Virus record (IMG/VR): IMGVR_UViG_3300020411_003797
Location: 1-64,000 of that record
Strand: one strand, 5' to 3'
Length of the DNA: 64,000 nt
Source of the DNA: a virus
Shown: positions 25,901-37,300 of the stretch, one piece after another
Numbering within the stretch: the stretch's first letter is position 1
How the letters are laid out: each line of letters opens with the position of its first letter
Notes under the pieces: generated by a model
What the model was told of the DNA's origin: nothing
The model's database searches: none
What the model saw: only the letters and a program-made list of their open reading frames with translations
Made by a program: the position numbers and the translations under genes

Positions 25901-28372
25901 GAAGAATCTATGAAAGCCTTTTTAAGGCAAGACAGGTTTAAGGGTGGTGGTGGTTTCATGTTGGATTTTGGCCCTTCCGGATCATCAACTAGAATAGCAG
26001 CGCAAAATGCGTTTGGGCACGGTGGGGGATTCTTTGTTGCTGGCGGAGACGTGATAGATTTAATGAAAGGCACAGAGATACCCGGCAGAGAAGGCAACAT
26101 AAAAATAGAAGCAGAATATATTAGGCGGGTAACTAGGTTTGCAAATGACATTGCATTGGTCAGTCAAACTGGTGCAATGTCTGCGGAGGCAGGTGCTAAA
26201 GCACAGCAAGCTGTAGGTAGTTTTAAAAACGATATGGCCGAAATATGGGCTACAGGTTTTAAGAATTTATTAAGAGGAAAGCTCAGAGGTTCTGCTATGG
26301 CAGTTGGTCAATCAATTTCTCTGGGAGGAATGACAACTGGCATGTTGTCAGGAGTAGAAGTAAGCGAAGAAGGTAAGGCTTTACTTCAAGATTACAGATC
26401 TGGTGTCAACAAAACTATAGGAAGTCAAGCTGTTGCGTCTTGGGAATATAATGCAGAACAATTGGCAAGAGCCAGGGGCGCTGTTTCTCACGTAAAAGGA
26501 AGAGCTGCTTTCGCAGAAACTGAAACTTTTCTTTCGGCTATGAATGAATTTATCTCTGGGGAAAAAGCATCTATACAAGCAATCTCCCCAGATGCTCCAA
26601 GCCCAAGAGCTGCTGCAGCAAAAGATGCTGGAGAAATATTTAGAAGATTCTTTATAGGAATGGAAGGGGGAACTGCAGGTTTCTTAGGCTCAGATGCTCT
26701 TGCAATGAGACACCCGCAACTTGGTCCTGGGCATATTGCTCCAGCAGCAATATTCAGGCATGCAGCCGAAGTTGGTTACGGTTCAGATGATGCGACTTTT
26801 AAAGCTTTTGCTCGCACTGCAGAAGGTGTTCAAGCTTTAGAAGATTTGCAAAAACATACTAAAAGAAAAATATCAAGCTTTGCGGACATTGCAAACTTAG
26901 ATCAAAAAGGAAACAGAAGAAGCATAAGTAGATTCTTCACAAGTATGGCAGAAAATATAACTAGTTATTCTTCTGGAGAAGGTGGTGGGCGCCTACTCTT
27001 CCCATCTATGGAGGTTGGTGTTCATTATGGACAACTGGGAGCTGCAAGAAGATTAGATTTAAGTATGGCTGCGGGTATGATTGGTGACTTCGATGGTGAT
27101 TTGTATCAGCTTATGTTCCCTGGAAGAAAAATGAGAAAATCTTTCCACCAAATGTCTGAGCAAGTAATAGAGCAAGATTTAATTCACAGAACTCAAACCA
27201 GAATTATGGTAGAAGAGTCAAAGCAAGGTATCAAGAATTTAGGAAAAATGCTTTCGACAGGCGAAGGACTTTCTGCTGCAAGATTCGTATACGAAGATGC
27301 AATCAAAGAACGCATTGCAAAAGATGTAGGTCGATTCGACGTTGCATTGGATCAACTTCGAATTGGCATAGTTAATACTACTGCCGGTGCCGAAAAGATT
27401 GCTATGCACCAGCAAGCATTAGCATTGCTAACAGCAGTTGAAGAAGTTGGTATCAAAGCTAAGAAGCTTCCCAGAGGAATTGAAATAACTCGTGCTGGTG
27501 AAGAAGCGTTAAAAACATTTATTTCTTCTGCTGGTCAAAAAGCAGAACCATTAGAGACTTTTATCAAAAGTTATGTTTTTGGTGGAACTGAATTGGCAAA
27601 AGGTGCAACAACAATCCACGGAGTAGATGTTAGCGGAATTGCTGATGCAGCCACTAGAAGAAAGATAGGCGCATCGCTAAGTGGAATGAGGCTTGATTTG
27701 CAAGGATCGTTTGACGTGATGAGAACGGCAGCTGTTACTGCAAAAGACATAGGAATAGAGGGAACTAAAACTGTAAGAAGATTGAGCTCTTTGGCGCAAA
27801 TGGATACGGGGCAAAAATTACGACTATGGAACTCTGCAGTTTATGAAGCTGGAGCAGTGCAAGGTGCATTCTTGCAAGGTGAACAAACTTCTTTGAGCAA
27901 GTTAAGTAGCCACCTTCACAAAGGTAGCCAAATGATTCAAAAAGCAAGTAATGCGTTCAGTTCAACAAAAATGGTTGGCCCGCTAGCTTTAGGCGCTGCT
28001 GCTAGTTTGGGCCTTGGTGCATTGTTGGGTGATAGCGGTTATTCTCCAACACCATTGATTCAGCCCGGAGAATTTTCCGATGCTAGAGTACAAGCTTCAA
28101 TAATGTCTGGGACTGCAACAGACAGACACATCCCGCCAGACAGTTTGCCAGTAGGCAGAGAATCGGAAATGATGAATAGACCTATAAATATTGGTACAGC
28201 TAGAGTTTCTAAAGATAATGCGTATATGATGAGAGGCGAAATTGTAAACAGAAACTCGATGTATGATATAATGGGTGTTCTTAGCAGAACTGGCAGCAAT
28301 GGAAGTATCATAATAAATGATACAAGAAGACCTATTACTAAACAGTATATTGATAGAGTTTCGGGAGAATAA
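22982..28372 (+). CDS. Giant virion protein 2: candidate two-barrel RNA polymerase-like protein
   Basis: The 1796-residue protein starts at ATG with AGAGGAG upstream. A hydrophobic segment lies at about 20-45 and coiled coil at about 70-190. DFDGD occurs at residues 1369-1373, with AAGMIG before it and LYQLMFP after it. In bacterial beta' the same core is AFNA-DFDGD-QMAVHVP, with proline at the same distance. RHPQLGPGHI (1243-1252) resembles the RxPxL motif upstream of that core. K689 and K696 in KVFGMLFKG resemble the lysine motif of the beta barrel. A strand-rich stretch (FMLDFG... FFVAGGD... IPGREGN) lies at about 997-1042. This order fits single-chain polymerases such as YonO and crAss-like gp66. 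Only motifs support it; a tape measure role is the alternative. The C-terminus has a hydrophobic segment near 1660-1685. Confidence 0.55.
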   Translation: MPFYDDPNDLKNKVTKDAGIATSLVGKAIGIAPMIVGAGIGINRIMSNQSLSMSNLNTGIRGANVQVGNNLRRLQETQLRATQKRAEQLRESLISGGEIRRMLQESAETRKQVIGATLELLDSSDATEASLKGTVKEQLLELMDKEIAGAIEEEEKLVSNIMNTILETGSDDTKRQASRLFQQLDTYSNVLSGPPNINLKGLSPNYNPISYNDLNDATKSGLNRLRAAIGEGADSRIRLYSLQEATGQGIYARVFRNAQQANRGLAGTGFISVPLQMADAVQGGTKGLGKIGVFRGGQGTTTYVTPQIFADAAGVAEKTIRLNKPLTQAMIAEEMRKGSKGVFFDAVEAGLRTFETLSAKHGAANIKPKHFHSALTDLSTQMSRAERVGGVMGAHMQSNLALNNAQIMFTNAQNLTMNEQRTMRAALAAGSKGLLDASGDPMVNLLANDSAYFSLSLGQGGSLSAVRPIGGVMDRTLLPVVAREKQILGRKGMFVNNPLNPVGSTFGVGNVVQQFGQNLEFADGVVSGGMQKAVVLDVGDVARFGLGEGEAYMGSRGAGPLVANEFTKTVVDPTVFGHKKMSTQLLNELVERRQRGMRLQIGGGQSTTILTGINKGKTIGSVDEFFAAFGGKKGGVGLLGFGENMAEIGVQRWAGMKSLDIGLSEVTDAAGKQLLHFSGSYTVESPHAKVFGMLFKGTVKGINENVMNRFGNMRIGNRSATQLLAQANIGQSNLMLTEGSMLKKAPAFLANQMIGGASLIAGADPRKLRDTINLNIEKGLKSTNFFEADAMTRQRLFIEESTRGTARALAKSGKAIPDELIGMVFAGAWKSMSGLGKEGEDAFAGILEGEFGKGQASRIMAASRQGLALGLTTLTPGPQSAEYRRNLASMEPRTYQFLQHRLQNMMGLPTDTVSDFMTSVIARKAGTDRELKVMEGLTRMTSSIAGNTKLLEQSRYEKLEKVAYDEFIKHGDTEESMKAFLRQDRFKGGGGFMLDFGPSGSSTRIAAQNAFGHGGGFFVAGGDVIDLMKGTEIPGREGNIKIEAEYIRRVTRFANDIALVSQTGAMSAEAGAKAQQAVGSFKNDMAEIWATGFKNLLRGKLRGSAMAVGQSISLGGMTTGMLSGVEVSEEGKALLQDYRSGVNKTIGSQAVASWEYNAEQLARARGAVSHVKGRAAFAETETFLSAMNEFISGEKASIQAISPDAPSPRAAAAKDAGEIFRRFFIGMEGGTAGFLGSDALAMRHPQLGPGHIAPAAIFRHAAEVGYGSDDATFKAFARTAEGVQALEDLQKHTKRKISSFADIANLDQKGNRRSISRFFTSMAENITSYSSGEGGGRLLFPSMEVGVHYGQLGAARRLDLSMAAGMIGDFDGDLYQLMFPGRKMRKSFHQMSEQVIEQDLIHRTQTRIMVEESKQGIKNLGKMLSTGEGLSAARFVYEDAIKERIAKDVGRFDVALDQLRIGIVNTTAGAEKIAMHQQALALLTAVEEVGIKAKKLPRGIEITRAGEEALKTFISSAGQKAEPLETFIKSYVFGGTELAKGATTIHGVDVSGIADAATRRKIGASLSGMRLDLQGSFDVMRTAAVTAKDIGIEGTKTVRRLSSLAQMDTGQKLRLWNSAVYEAGAVQGAFLQGEQTSLSKLSSHLHKGSQMIQKASNAFSSTKMVGPLALGAAASLGLGALLGDSGYSPTPLIQPGEFSDARVQASIMSGTATDRHIPPDSLPVGRESEMMNRPINIGTARVSKDNAYMMRGEIVNRNSMYDIMGVLSRTGSNGSIIINDTRRPITKQYIDRVSGE

Positions 28373-28375
28373 ACA

Positions 28376-31300
28376 ATGAGATCCGCAGGTGGTGTTGTAG
28401 ATAAAGGATTGCTTACTGCAGAAGAAGATCCTTCGAAAATAATTTTTCAAATCAACGATATAGATCTTATCATTCCTCCAACAAACATATCTGTTCGAAA
28501 AGAAGATATGATGTGGCAGTGGAAAACTTTGCGTACCAAAGTTTCTACAAAAGTTCCTAGTGGGCACGGCATTGTTCAAGTCTCGGTTAGACTGGTCTTT
28601 ACACCAGATTTATTCCTTCATATGCATAGGCTTATTTGTCAACTGAGGCATTCACCTTTTTGCTATGTAGAAAGTAGATATTTAAGAGATTCAATATGTC
28701 CAGATTGGCCTTTGTATCAGAACATGGCATTTACAATGACCAACCTTACCGTTCAGAACTTCAAAGGTAGTCCAGGAACATTCATGATAGATCTGGATCT
28801 CAGGTGGTTTAACTATAAACCTTATGCTTTAAACTGGATGTATCGAGATGAGTGGCAAACAATTCCCTTTTATAGTTCAGATGGGAATAGTTATGTAAGG
28901 CGAACCATTGATACTTTTGGAAAAGAGTTATTAAGACAACCTACTATAACTTCGTTTGGAGATAGCGAACGTCGACCAGGCTCTGGACCTTTAGATAATG
29001 CTGGCAATACAGATTATGGCGCAATTGATAGCTTTGATTCTTACAGCAAGCCACAAGATATAACTGGAGGAAGAAGTATAAATAGTATGCTTTTTACTCA
29101 TGCGGGTGAAGTTTTTGACTTATTGCCAAGAGACCCGTGGGTGATGAGAAAAGCTACCCCAGTCTTGCCTCAGTACTCAAATATTTACAAAAGGTATTGC
29201 AACTACTTGCAACAAAAGAATCTCTACGAATGTTTTGGTGTAGATATAGCAGATATGATGGATCCAGGTGATTGGGCCAGATACACCACAGGTTATTACC
29301 CCTCGCCTACAGAGCCAAGTGAGGCGGAAATGGAAGGGCACGGTATTGATCGTTTTACTCAAGGGGCTCCAGTTAGTGAAACTTCAACAAGTATAGCTCC
29401 AAGAGCAGGCGCTCATTTCATAGTAGATGCACTTCACGGACCAACAACATCAAGAGCTTTAGTAGCTCAAATAGCAGATGCATGCTATGCCCAAACAAAG
29501 AAAATAACTTTCTATTGGCATGAGTTTACAGCTCTCGATGTAAGATTTGACATTGTTCAAGCTATGCAGAAGCAGCAACAAGAAGCTGTAAGAGAACGCA
29601 TGGAAGCTCTTAGAGTTCGGTCTCGAGGGCTAGAAGATATAGTTGGTGCAAGACAAGCTGGTAGTGGCTCAGAGTATGAGCCGGAACATGGCCATGACAG
29701 TAGTTGGACTTACGTTAGCGAATTTAGCGAATACTCTAGACGCAACACTTCCCCACGAGATGCCGACTGGGGTAGACTTCCCACAACTTCAGAACTCGAA
29801 GGAGAGTATTTAGGAGTTACTGATTATTTCTTTTATGCACCAATACCAGGATATGAAATAAATTCCGGTTTTGGAATGAGAACTTATAATGGTAAAACTA
29901 GACCTCACAATGGGATTGATGTTGCTGCTCCAAAAAATACACCAATCTATGCTGCAGAAGATGGAATTCTGTGGGTTAGCCAAACTTCTACTGCAAACAG
30001 GATGTCAGCAAGACAGCCTGATTATATGGTCAATACAACAACTGGTGAAAAATTTAGTGATTTTTCTGAAGTGCCTTTTGGCCGTGGTAACGGCTATGGT
30101 TTGCAGCTTACTCTCGAGGTTACTGGTTTAGCTGTGCTAGATGAATATGGTGAAATTCAACCAGGAGCTTCTTGGGAAATCACATACTCTCATTTAAATA
30201 AAGTAGAAGAAGTTGTAAATGGCAATCGATTGGCTACATACAACGGGACTCATGGAACTCGAGGTTGTACAGTTCAGTATCATGCAACTGGGATGGCTGA
30301 TGCTATTCAAGTACGTAGAGGTGATTTGATTGGTTATGTAGGAAATACTGGCTATTCTGGCGGCAACCATCTGCATTGTGAAACAACCCGTGCTGGTACA
30401 AAAATAGATCCATTAATATCTTTTACCGCTACAAGAAGTGAAGCAGCAACAATTTCTGATGCTTCAGGGGATGCTCGAACTCTTGAGGAAATAGACATAG
30501 AAATCCAAGACATTTTACAGGGTATAAATACATCAGATAATGATGGTGATTGGTTTGGGATCAACGATTATAAAGAAAGTCCTATAGATGAGGATTCTAC
30601 TGGTTCAAGTACGATTCCTGACGAAGGTGATGAAGGATGGGCCTCAGATTTAGAAATTCCTCCCGAAGAGCAAGAAAAAATTAGAAGAGAATACGAATCA
30701 TTCATACAGGCAGGCTGGGTAGAATATGAGGATAACCAAGATGTAAGCAACGTTCTTAAAAGAACAGTTGCATACACTTTTATAAGTGAAAACTCAAACT
30801 TCTGGCCAACTATGCAACCAGATTTTTCAATGCCGATAACTCAAGCAATGTATGAGGGTAGGGCAGATTCAAGCTATGATTCAAGAAGCAGCATACTGAA
30901 TATAAAATCCCCAGACAATTTAGTTGTAAGCAATATTGTAGGTTCAATAAATCATATTGTAGCTAGCATACCTCTAATTGGGCAAGAGTTCCCAACGCAT
31001 CAGCATCTCGGTTCAATGGAGCCTAGCTATGTATTAGAGTTTGTTACCAGTGCGGATAGCGAAAACAATGACAACTTATCAGAAGAAGGTGCATTGCTTG
31101 AGTATATGAGATCAAACCTCCAGAAAAATGCCAGAGTTTATCGACCAATTCCAGATGGACATTGTGTTGCAACAGACCATTTCATAACAAGACTTTTAGG
31201 CAGCTACAAAGATCCGGATTTCTTTTTACCAGAGGACAATGATCAAGAATTCTTAAAGAAAAGAACAGTAATCCATCGTACTCAGCAAAACACTGTTGAA

Positions 31301-34300
31301 GGTACTGCTGGCATGTCTTCTTTCGTAATGGAACTTTCAGAAACTAATCCCTATGATACAGAAGTACTAACTGTTATTTCAGAACAGCCAAGCGATAGGG
31401 ATGAATTAAGATCAAGAGTTTTGAATAAGATTTGGTCGTTAGACCTATCTGAAGATGGTCTTGCCTCATTGCTAATGGCAGAACTGACTAGAACTATTTC
31501 TGATCCAAAAGAAATAGCAAACTACCTTGCAGAACAAAATTTAACAGCAGCACATTTTGCCAATGTTTCCGATATTAAGGAAATAGAAAATCTCACTATC
31601 ATGGATCATGACGCCCTAAGGCGTCAAGAGTTTTTAACTACAGAATGGCCAATAGAACATTATGTTACAGGCTCTGGAAGAGCCCAACAATCAGACTTTC
31701 AATATATCAGAACAGAGCAAGGTTACGGTTACTTTTGGGAAGCTATGGAAGCTTCTGGAAAGATATCCAGTGGATCTGGAGGAAGTCAGACAGAGCTATC
31801 CCCTACATCAGAAATTGCTTACCAAAATAGTCAGATTGGAGCCGAAAAGAAAACAGCAAATTATATTCTAGATGATACTTCGGGAATGGCATTCAATTTA
31901 CATCTACCGTCACCAGGTGGTGGCTCTACAATTCCCGTCCAAACCGACTATGGTATGTACGAAGCAGTTAAGATGAATGAAGACAGAACCGGATCTAGCG
32001 ACTGGTGGCTAATTGGTAACAACTCTGTAACTGATGCTTTGCGAGAATCAGGAGATTTTGGTCTTCTTTTTGGAGAAATACATGATCGTAGAGAAGGTGG
32101 TGCTGGCGGTGGTTTGCCTTCGATTCCTGAACTTACTCAAAATGACATTGAATATTTTCAAAAAAATGCTTCCAGCTTTCCTGGAGGAATTCCAAGCGAG
32201 GGAGCAATACCTACAGCAGATGAAATTGAGACATGGTACAACCAAAATAATAGATCTGTAACTTCTGGCAACGTTGCTACTTTAACAGATAAGTATGTCA
32301 TCAATTCTACAGACTATTATGATGTGCATCAAACAGATCTTGGTTCAGTAACTGCAAAAGAAGGTAGTGGAGAAGAACAGGTAAGTGCTTTAAAAGAACT
32401 CTGGATGACTCTTAATAATATTTTGAGAACCGGAAGATTAATACTTGCAGAAAGTGAACTCCAGAATGGTTTAGAAAATGGAGATATTGCAAAAGAGCTT
32501 TACGATCTACCAGAAGAAGCAACTAAGGGTTGCATGTGGTCGGGCTATATTAGTTGGCTGATGTATTATTTTAGAGAACTAGCTGCAACTGGAGAAGGTT
32601 ATGACAGCTATGAAGAGCTTGCAGCTGCCACTGAAGGATTGACTCCTGCAGATATTGACGGGATATACGGAACAGTCAACTGGGGCTTCAACATAGAGTC
32701 AAAACTTAAAAATCAAGATTTGCAATGGATTGAAGGAAACGCCATGATGACGCTTAGCGAAGAAAGGCAAAACTTTCTAGAACCATTTGCAGATGTTTGG
32801 GAAGCCTGGGGCACAAACATGCCTACCGATATTGCTGCAGGCAATTTTACTGGAGAAATGTTCAACAGCACAGATAGTGAAGTTCGAGAAGCTCAGCAAA
32901 GATTTGATAATGCTGTACAGGGCTTAGGTAGGATTTACGCACAAAGCGTAATACCTTTCAACAAGGGACTAAAGATGGAAGTTATAGGGGATCTAGTACC
33001 CTCCATAGCTGAAGCTCTTACTCATAGTTTCGTTGATGAAGTCTTGGGTGGTAATCGATACTTTGGTGTTCGAGATCAAGTCAATATTTTTAACGATTGG
33101 TTTTTTAGTCCAGAGTACTTAATGAACTCACCTACCATGTCTGGGTGGCTTTACTCTTTTAGGCAAGGAGCAATGACGGCTGGTGCTACTGGTTGGATTC
33201 TTGTTGGCTTGCTATGGGCGGGAACGGCTGCTGCTGCTGCGATACCTTTTGATGGACCAGCAGGGGAGGCAGCACTTGGTGCAGCTGCATTAGCAAGAAC
33301 ACGATCAATGTTGATGGCGGGTACAACTAAAGGGATGAGCGCACAACAACTCGCAGCATATACTCAGCAAGGTGTTGGTCGACAACTAGTTACTCAATTT
33401 GGCAGAGGTCAAAATATGGGGCTTTTAGCAGGAGGAACTCAGGTTGCTGTTGACCCCTTCTTGCAATTAAAGACAGCAACTGATAAAGCCCGCGGCAGAG
33501 TATTTGAACCTACAGCTCCAGGTACTACACCAGGGATAATCGGAGAAAGTCCCTGGGCGTTCATGCAGCACAATGTTGTGGGAGGCACTCCCGAAAAGGG
33601 AGAGTTTGCTTGGCAAATGACTATGAATCAGTCTCCAGATCCAGGTCTTGACAATTTGACAAACCTAGATCAAGAAAGACAAAAACTTGCTCAGTTAAAA
33701 AGAATTTTAACTGAATTTGCAGACCGTATAATTGGTAGTCCTGCACTGATGGCCGCAATTGGCTTTGCAGACACAGAGTTGCCCGAACAAGGATTAGTAA
33801 ATGAATATGTTGGTGCAGAATGTTATCCAGATCTAGATCTTCCTAAACATCCGTATTACGACAGTCGTTTTGCATATTCTGTAACTCCAGACTTTTATAT
33901 GTGGAACGCTTATGAAGATGCTGGTCTTGGCGTAAGAGGGGCAATAGAAGAAGAAGTTTATAATCAAAGCAGAATTGCTGTTGAAGCTGCATACCGTTTT
34001 CACAAACGTACACAGAAAAATGGTCTTGAGCCAAAATCTGATGCAGGACTTAGTGTCTATTCTGCTTCAGCAGATCTTACTCCCAGGCTTTCAAGAATAG
34101 TTTCTCACCCAGAGGGTAGTGATCAAGTTGACTTGATGAAAGCAGATGTTCATTATGAATGGGCAGTACCCGGTGCCGCTCCTGGACCTGAAGGTAACCC
34201 TTACGATAATCCTGGTACAGCAAGGGTTTACGGAAAGCCTGTTGGTTCAGACAATACTTCTGCATGGGTAGATACCGGTCCCACTGGCAACCCCTTCCAT

Positions 34301-37300
34301 GGTTCTTTATTTGGACTTAACTCTAGCGGACTTCCCAGAACAGACGAACTAAGCTCTTACAGGTCAAAAAGACAAGAATCATTACAAACTTTAATAGACA
34401 ATGCAGATGAAAGACATACGGGAATATACAACTCTACCGAAGTTGGACTTCTTTCAGCTGTGGAGCGTCCAGACGAAGATGTAAACACCTACGCTACAGA
34501 TGAAGAAATAGTTGCTGCAAAGACCTCAGTTATTCCTATCAGCAGCACTGATGGTAATCCCCAATACATAAGTCAAACTTCTGTCGACAAGCACACTTAT
34601 GGAGAACTAGCTCAAAAGATGAGAGGTTTCGAAGCGATGATGGGGTCAAGAGAAGCTTATCTTGGTAACGTTATAAACAAAGATACTGCGAGCAAAATAA
34701 GTAGAGACTTAGCAGAAAGTAGAATAAATACTATTGCTGAATATGAGCAGTTTTACGATCCTGCTAATTTGCAAAATTTAGCAAGAAATTCTTCTTCAGA
34801 TATTATTTCAAACAAGATGTCGATGAAAAGGGCTTATCCAACTTTCAAACTATTCTTCGTAGAAGAAGATGAGCATGAGTCAAGATTTCTTAATATGGAT
34901 GATTTTTACAGCTATAACGCTGTAAAAGAATTTACTTTCTATGCAACGAGAAAAGATCCTGGAGATACTGCTACTATAGTTCTGCAAAATGTAAATGGAA
35001 CGCTCGATGGAACTAGAAGAAACTCAATCGTAGATCTTGATTATTTTAATGAAAAAGAAGCTGAGCGTATCGCAGAGGATAATCCGAACATAGCAACTAG
35101 AGCAGATAATAGCGAAGTGGCTGCAAATGACCAGCCGTTTACAGCTCTTGTATTAAGACCAGGTATGAATGTTCAACTTAGGGTTGGTTACAGCAATGAT
35201 CCGAATATGCTGAGTGTACTTCTAAACGGAAGAGCGACAGATATTGCATGGAATAAAAATGGTGATTTAGTTGAGATAACAGTACAATCATTTGGTACCG
35301 AACTTACACAAAAAATCAAGGGTGTTGGCGGAACAGACAGAAGTGTAGATTGGGATAATCAAACTTACTACAGTACTCACCAACTTTTAGGTGCAATGAT
35401 GACGCAACCAGAATTGCATCATTTTGGAAGATGGGAGTATGGCAGACTTAGGCAGATAGGTGAAGATAAAAGTGCAGACTTAGATTTCTATCCATATTCA
35501 AGGGAGGGTTTTGTAGGAAACAATCCAATTTCAAACTCTCTAACAAGTTGGATATCAAACCACCCAGTATTATCTATAGCATTAGCTACTGGTACACTGA
35601 TTGCTGGAATGTTGGCAGTTAGAGCAGGTGGTGCCAGATTGGTTGCTCGAGGATCAGGTGGTCGAGTTGCAGGTGGGGGCCAACCTTTAATTGGCCCAAT
35701 GCAAGCAACTGAGACCTTTCCAGGCGCAATGGTTCAAACTGCTCGTCCAACCGTCACTTATGTGCAACAAGCTAGTCAGCGAAGCAGAGTTTTTAGTTGG
35801 TTGAGCTATAACAATCCTTTATCTCCAGGAGAAAACATAGTAGGTTATGCTCTTATGACCCCTTTCAGAATCTTAGGCAGCATAATTAAAAATGTGCGCT
35901 CTGGAGGGCCTGGTTGGGGTAGTGCGGTAAGAAGTGGCGGGCCTGCAATGAGGCTTGGAACTCGTTGGGGTTCATCAATTGATGATCTTGTCGCCAGTGC
36001 TGATGAATTAGCAGAAGTGTTAAAACCAGGTTTCAATGGTACTGCTGGTCGTGCAGCGACAGCAGCTAAACAACTTATAGACAGAATCAGCGGCATTAGA
36101 GGATCGGAAGCTGCAGCGGCTGCTGCAGCTAGAATAACTCAAGCTGCAAGAACAGCAGCGAATAGCACGGGAAACGCTCGACTACTTGCAAGACAAAATA
36201 TAGCAAGAGAAGTGTACGAACTTCAAACAAGGGCAGCGGTGCAAAGGTTTGCTTGGTGGCCAATGGGTGCTGCAGCACAATCGCTAAAAGGTTGGGCAGG
36301 AAGATCATCTGTAGCACCTTTAGCATGGATGGTTGGTAAAGCTACATTTGGTAATCTCTTTATTAAAGGTCCAGCCAACTTGGTTAGAGCTGCGGTGCCG
36401 TTGTGGATTGCTGCAAAGGGTGCAGATCTTTTATTAACGAATATTACTAGGTGGGCTCAAGATAACTATATAAACAAATACAGACAGTCTGTAGCAAAAG
36501 TTAAAGCAACACTAAAAATGACTCCCGCAGATGACAATCTTTTTCCTCCAAATCCTGCAAGCTATATGACTTTAGGTTGGTATGATAAGAAAAGTTTTTG
36601 GGAAAGAAATGTTGAAATGCCAGTAAGAGCAATGTTCGACAGCATACTAAACAATTATGTTGGAATAACTTACACTAAAATGTCTGAGTGGTTTGATGCG
36701 TGGTCTGATATACCTGACGCACACATTCTTGAGAAAAGAGTAAGACCTGGAGCTTGCAGATATAAATTGAGAGCACAAACGATTTGGCAAACCTTCCAGG
36801 AAATGTCACATAGACACCCAGGATGGATCTATGGGGTTAGACCGTATGGAACAAAATTTAGAAACACTATGTTCTTCGGAGTTCCTTCCCAAAGGTACTG
36901 GGCAAGACCAGGAGATACTAATTTTGTACAAAGAATGAATAAGATCCACAGATATCTAAATGACCCTGGAAATAACTACAATACTTTACGCAAACAAGCA
37001 GAAGAGCTTTATCCTCGCGATATTATTCAAGAATGGTATGACACTGCTCTCTTGGCCGCACAAGCACTAAACCCAACTCTTCCCAGCCCTTCCGCCGAAG
37101 CATACGAACGTTGGGAACACCTGGCCGGCGACACAGAGACAAAAGCCCAAACTATGTGGACGGATCATTTTCAAAACAGAATGATGCAAGAATTTGTTAC
37201 TGGTATGGAAAACAGATTTGTTCCATTCAGAAGGTGGCACATGATTACTTCTGATCAAGACATAGTTCAAAACGGAATCATGACAAGTGAATCTAGCGTA

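Noticed and set aside
28097-28579. 160-codon minus-strand frame at the junction of two giant genes
   Set aside because: Antisense to two well-supported genes and rich in Ile/Phe/Tyr/Asn as expected from reverse reading of AT-rich codons.
30536-30550. DNDGD motif in the giant hub protein as a second polymerase-like site
   Set aside because: It sits in an acidic, polar linker (SDNDGDWFG) typical of calcium-binding loops and lacks the hydrophobic flanks and proline spacing of the polymerase core.
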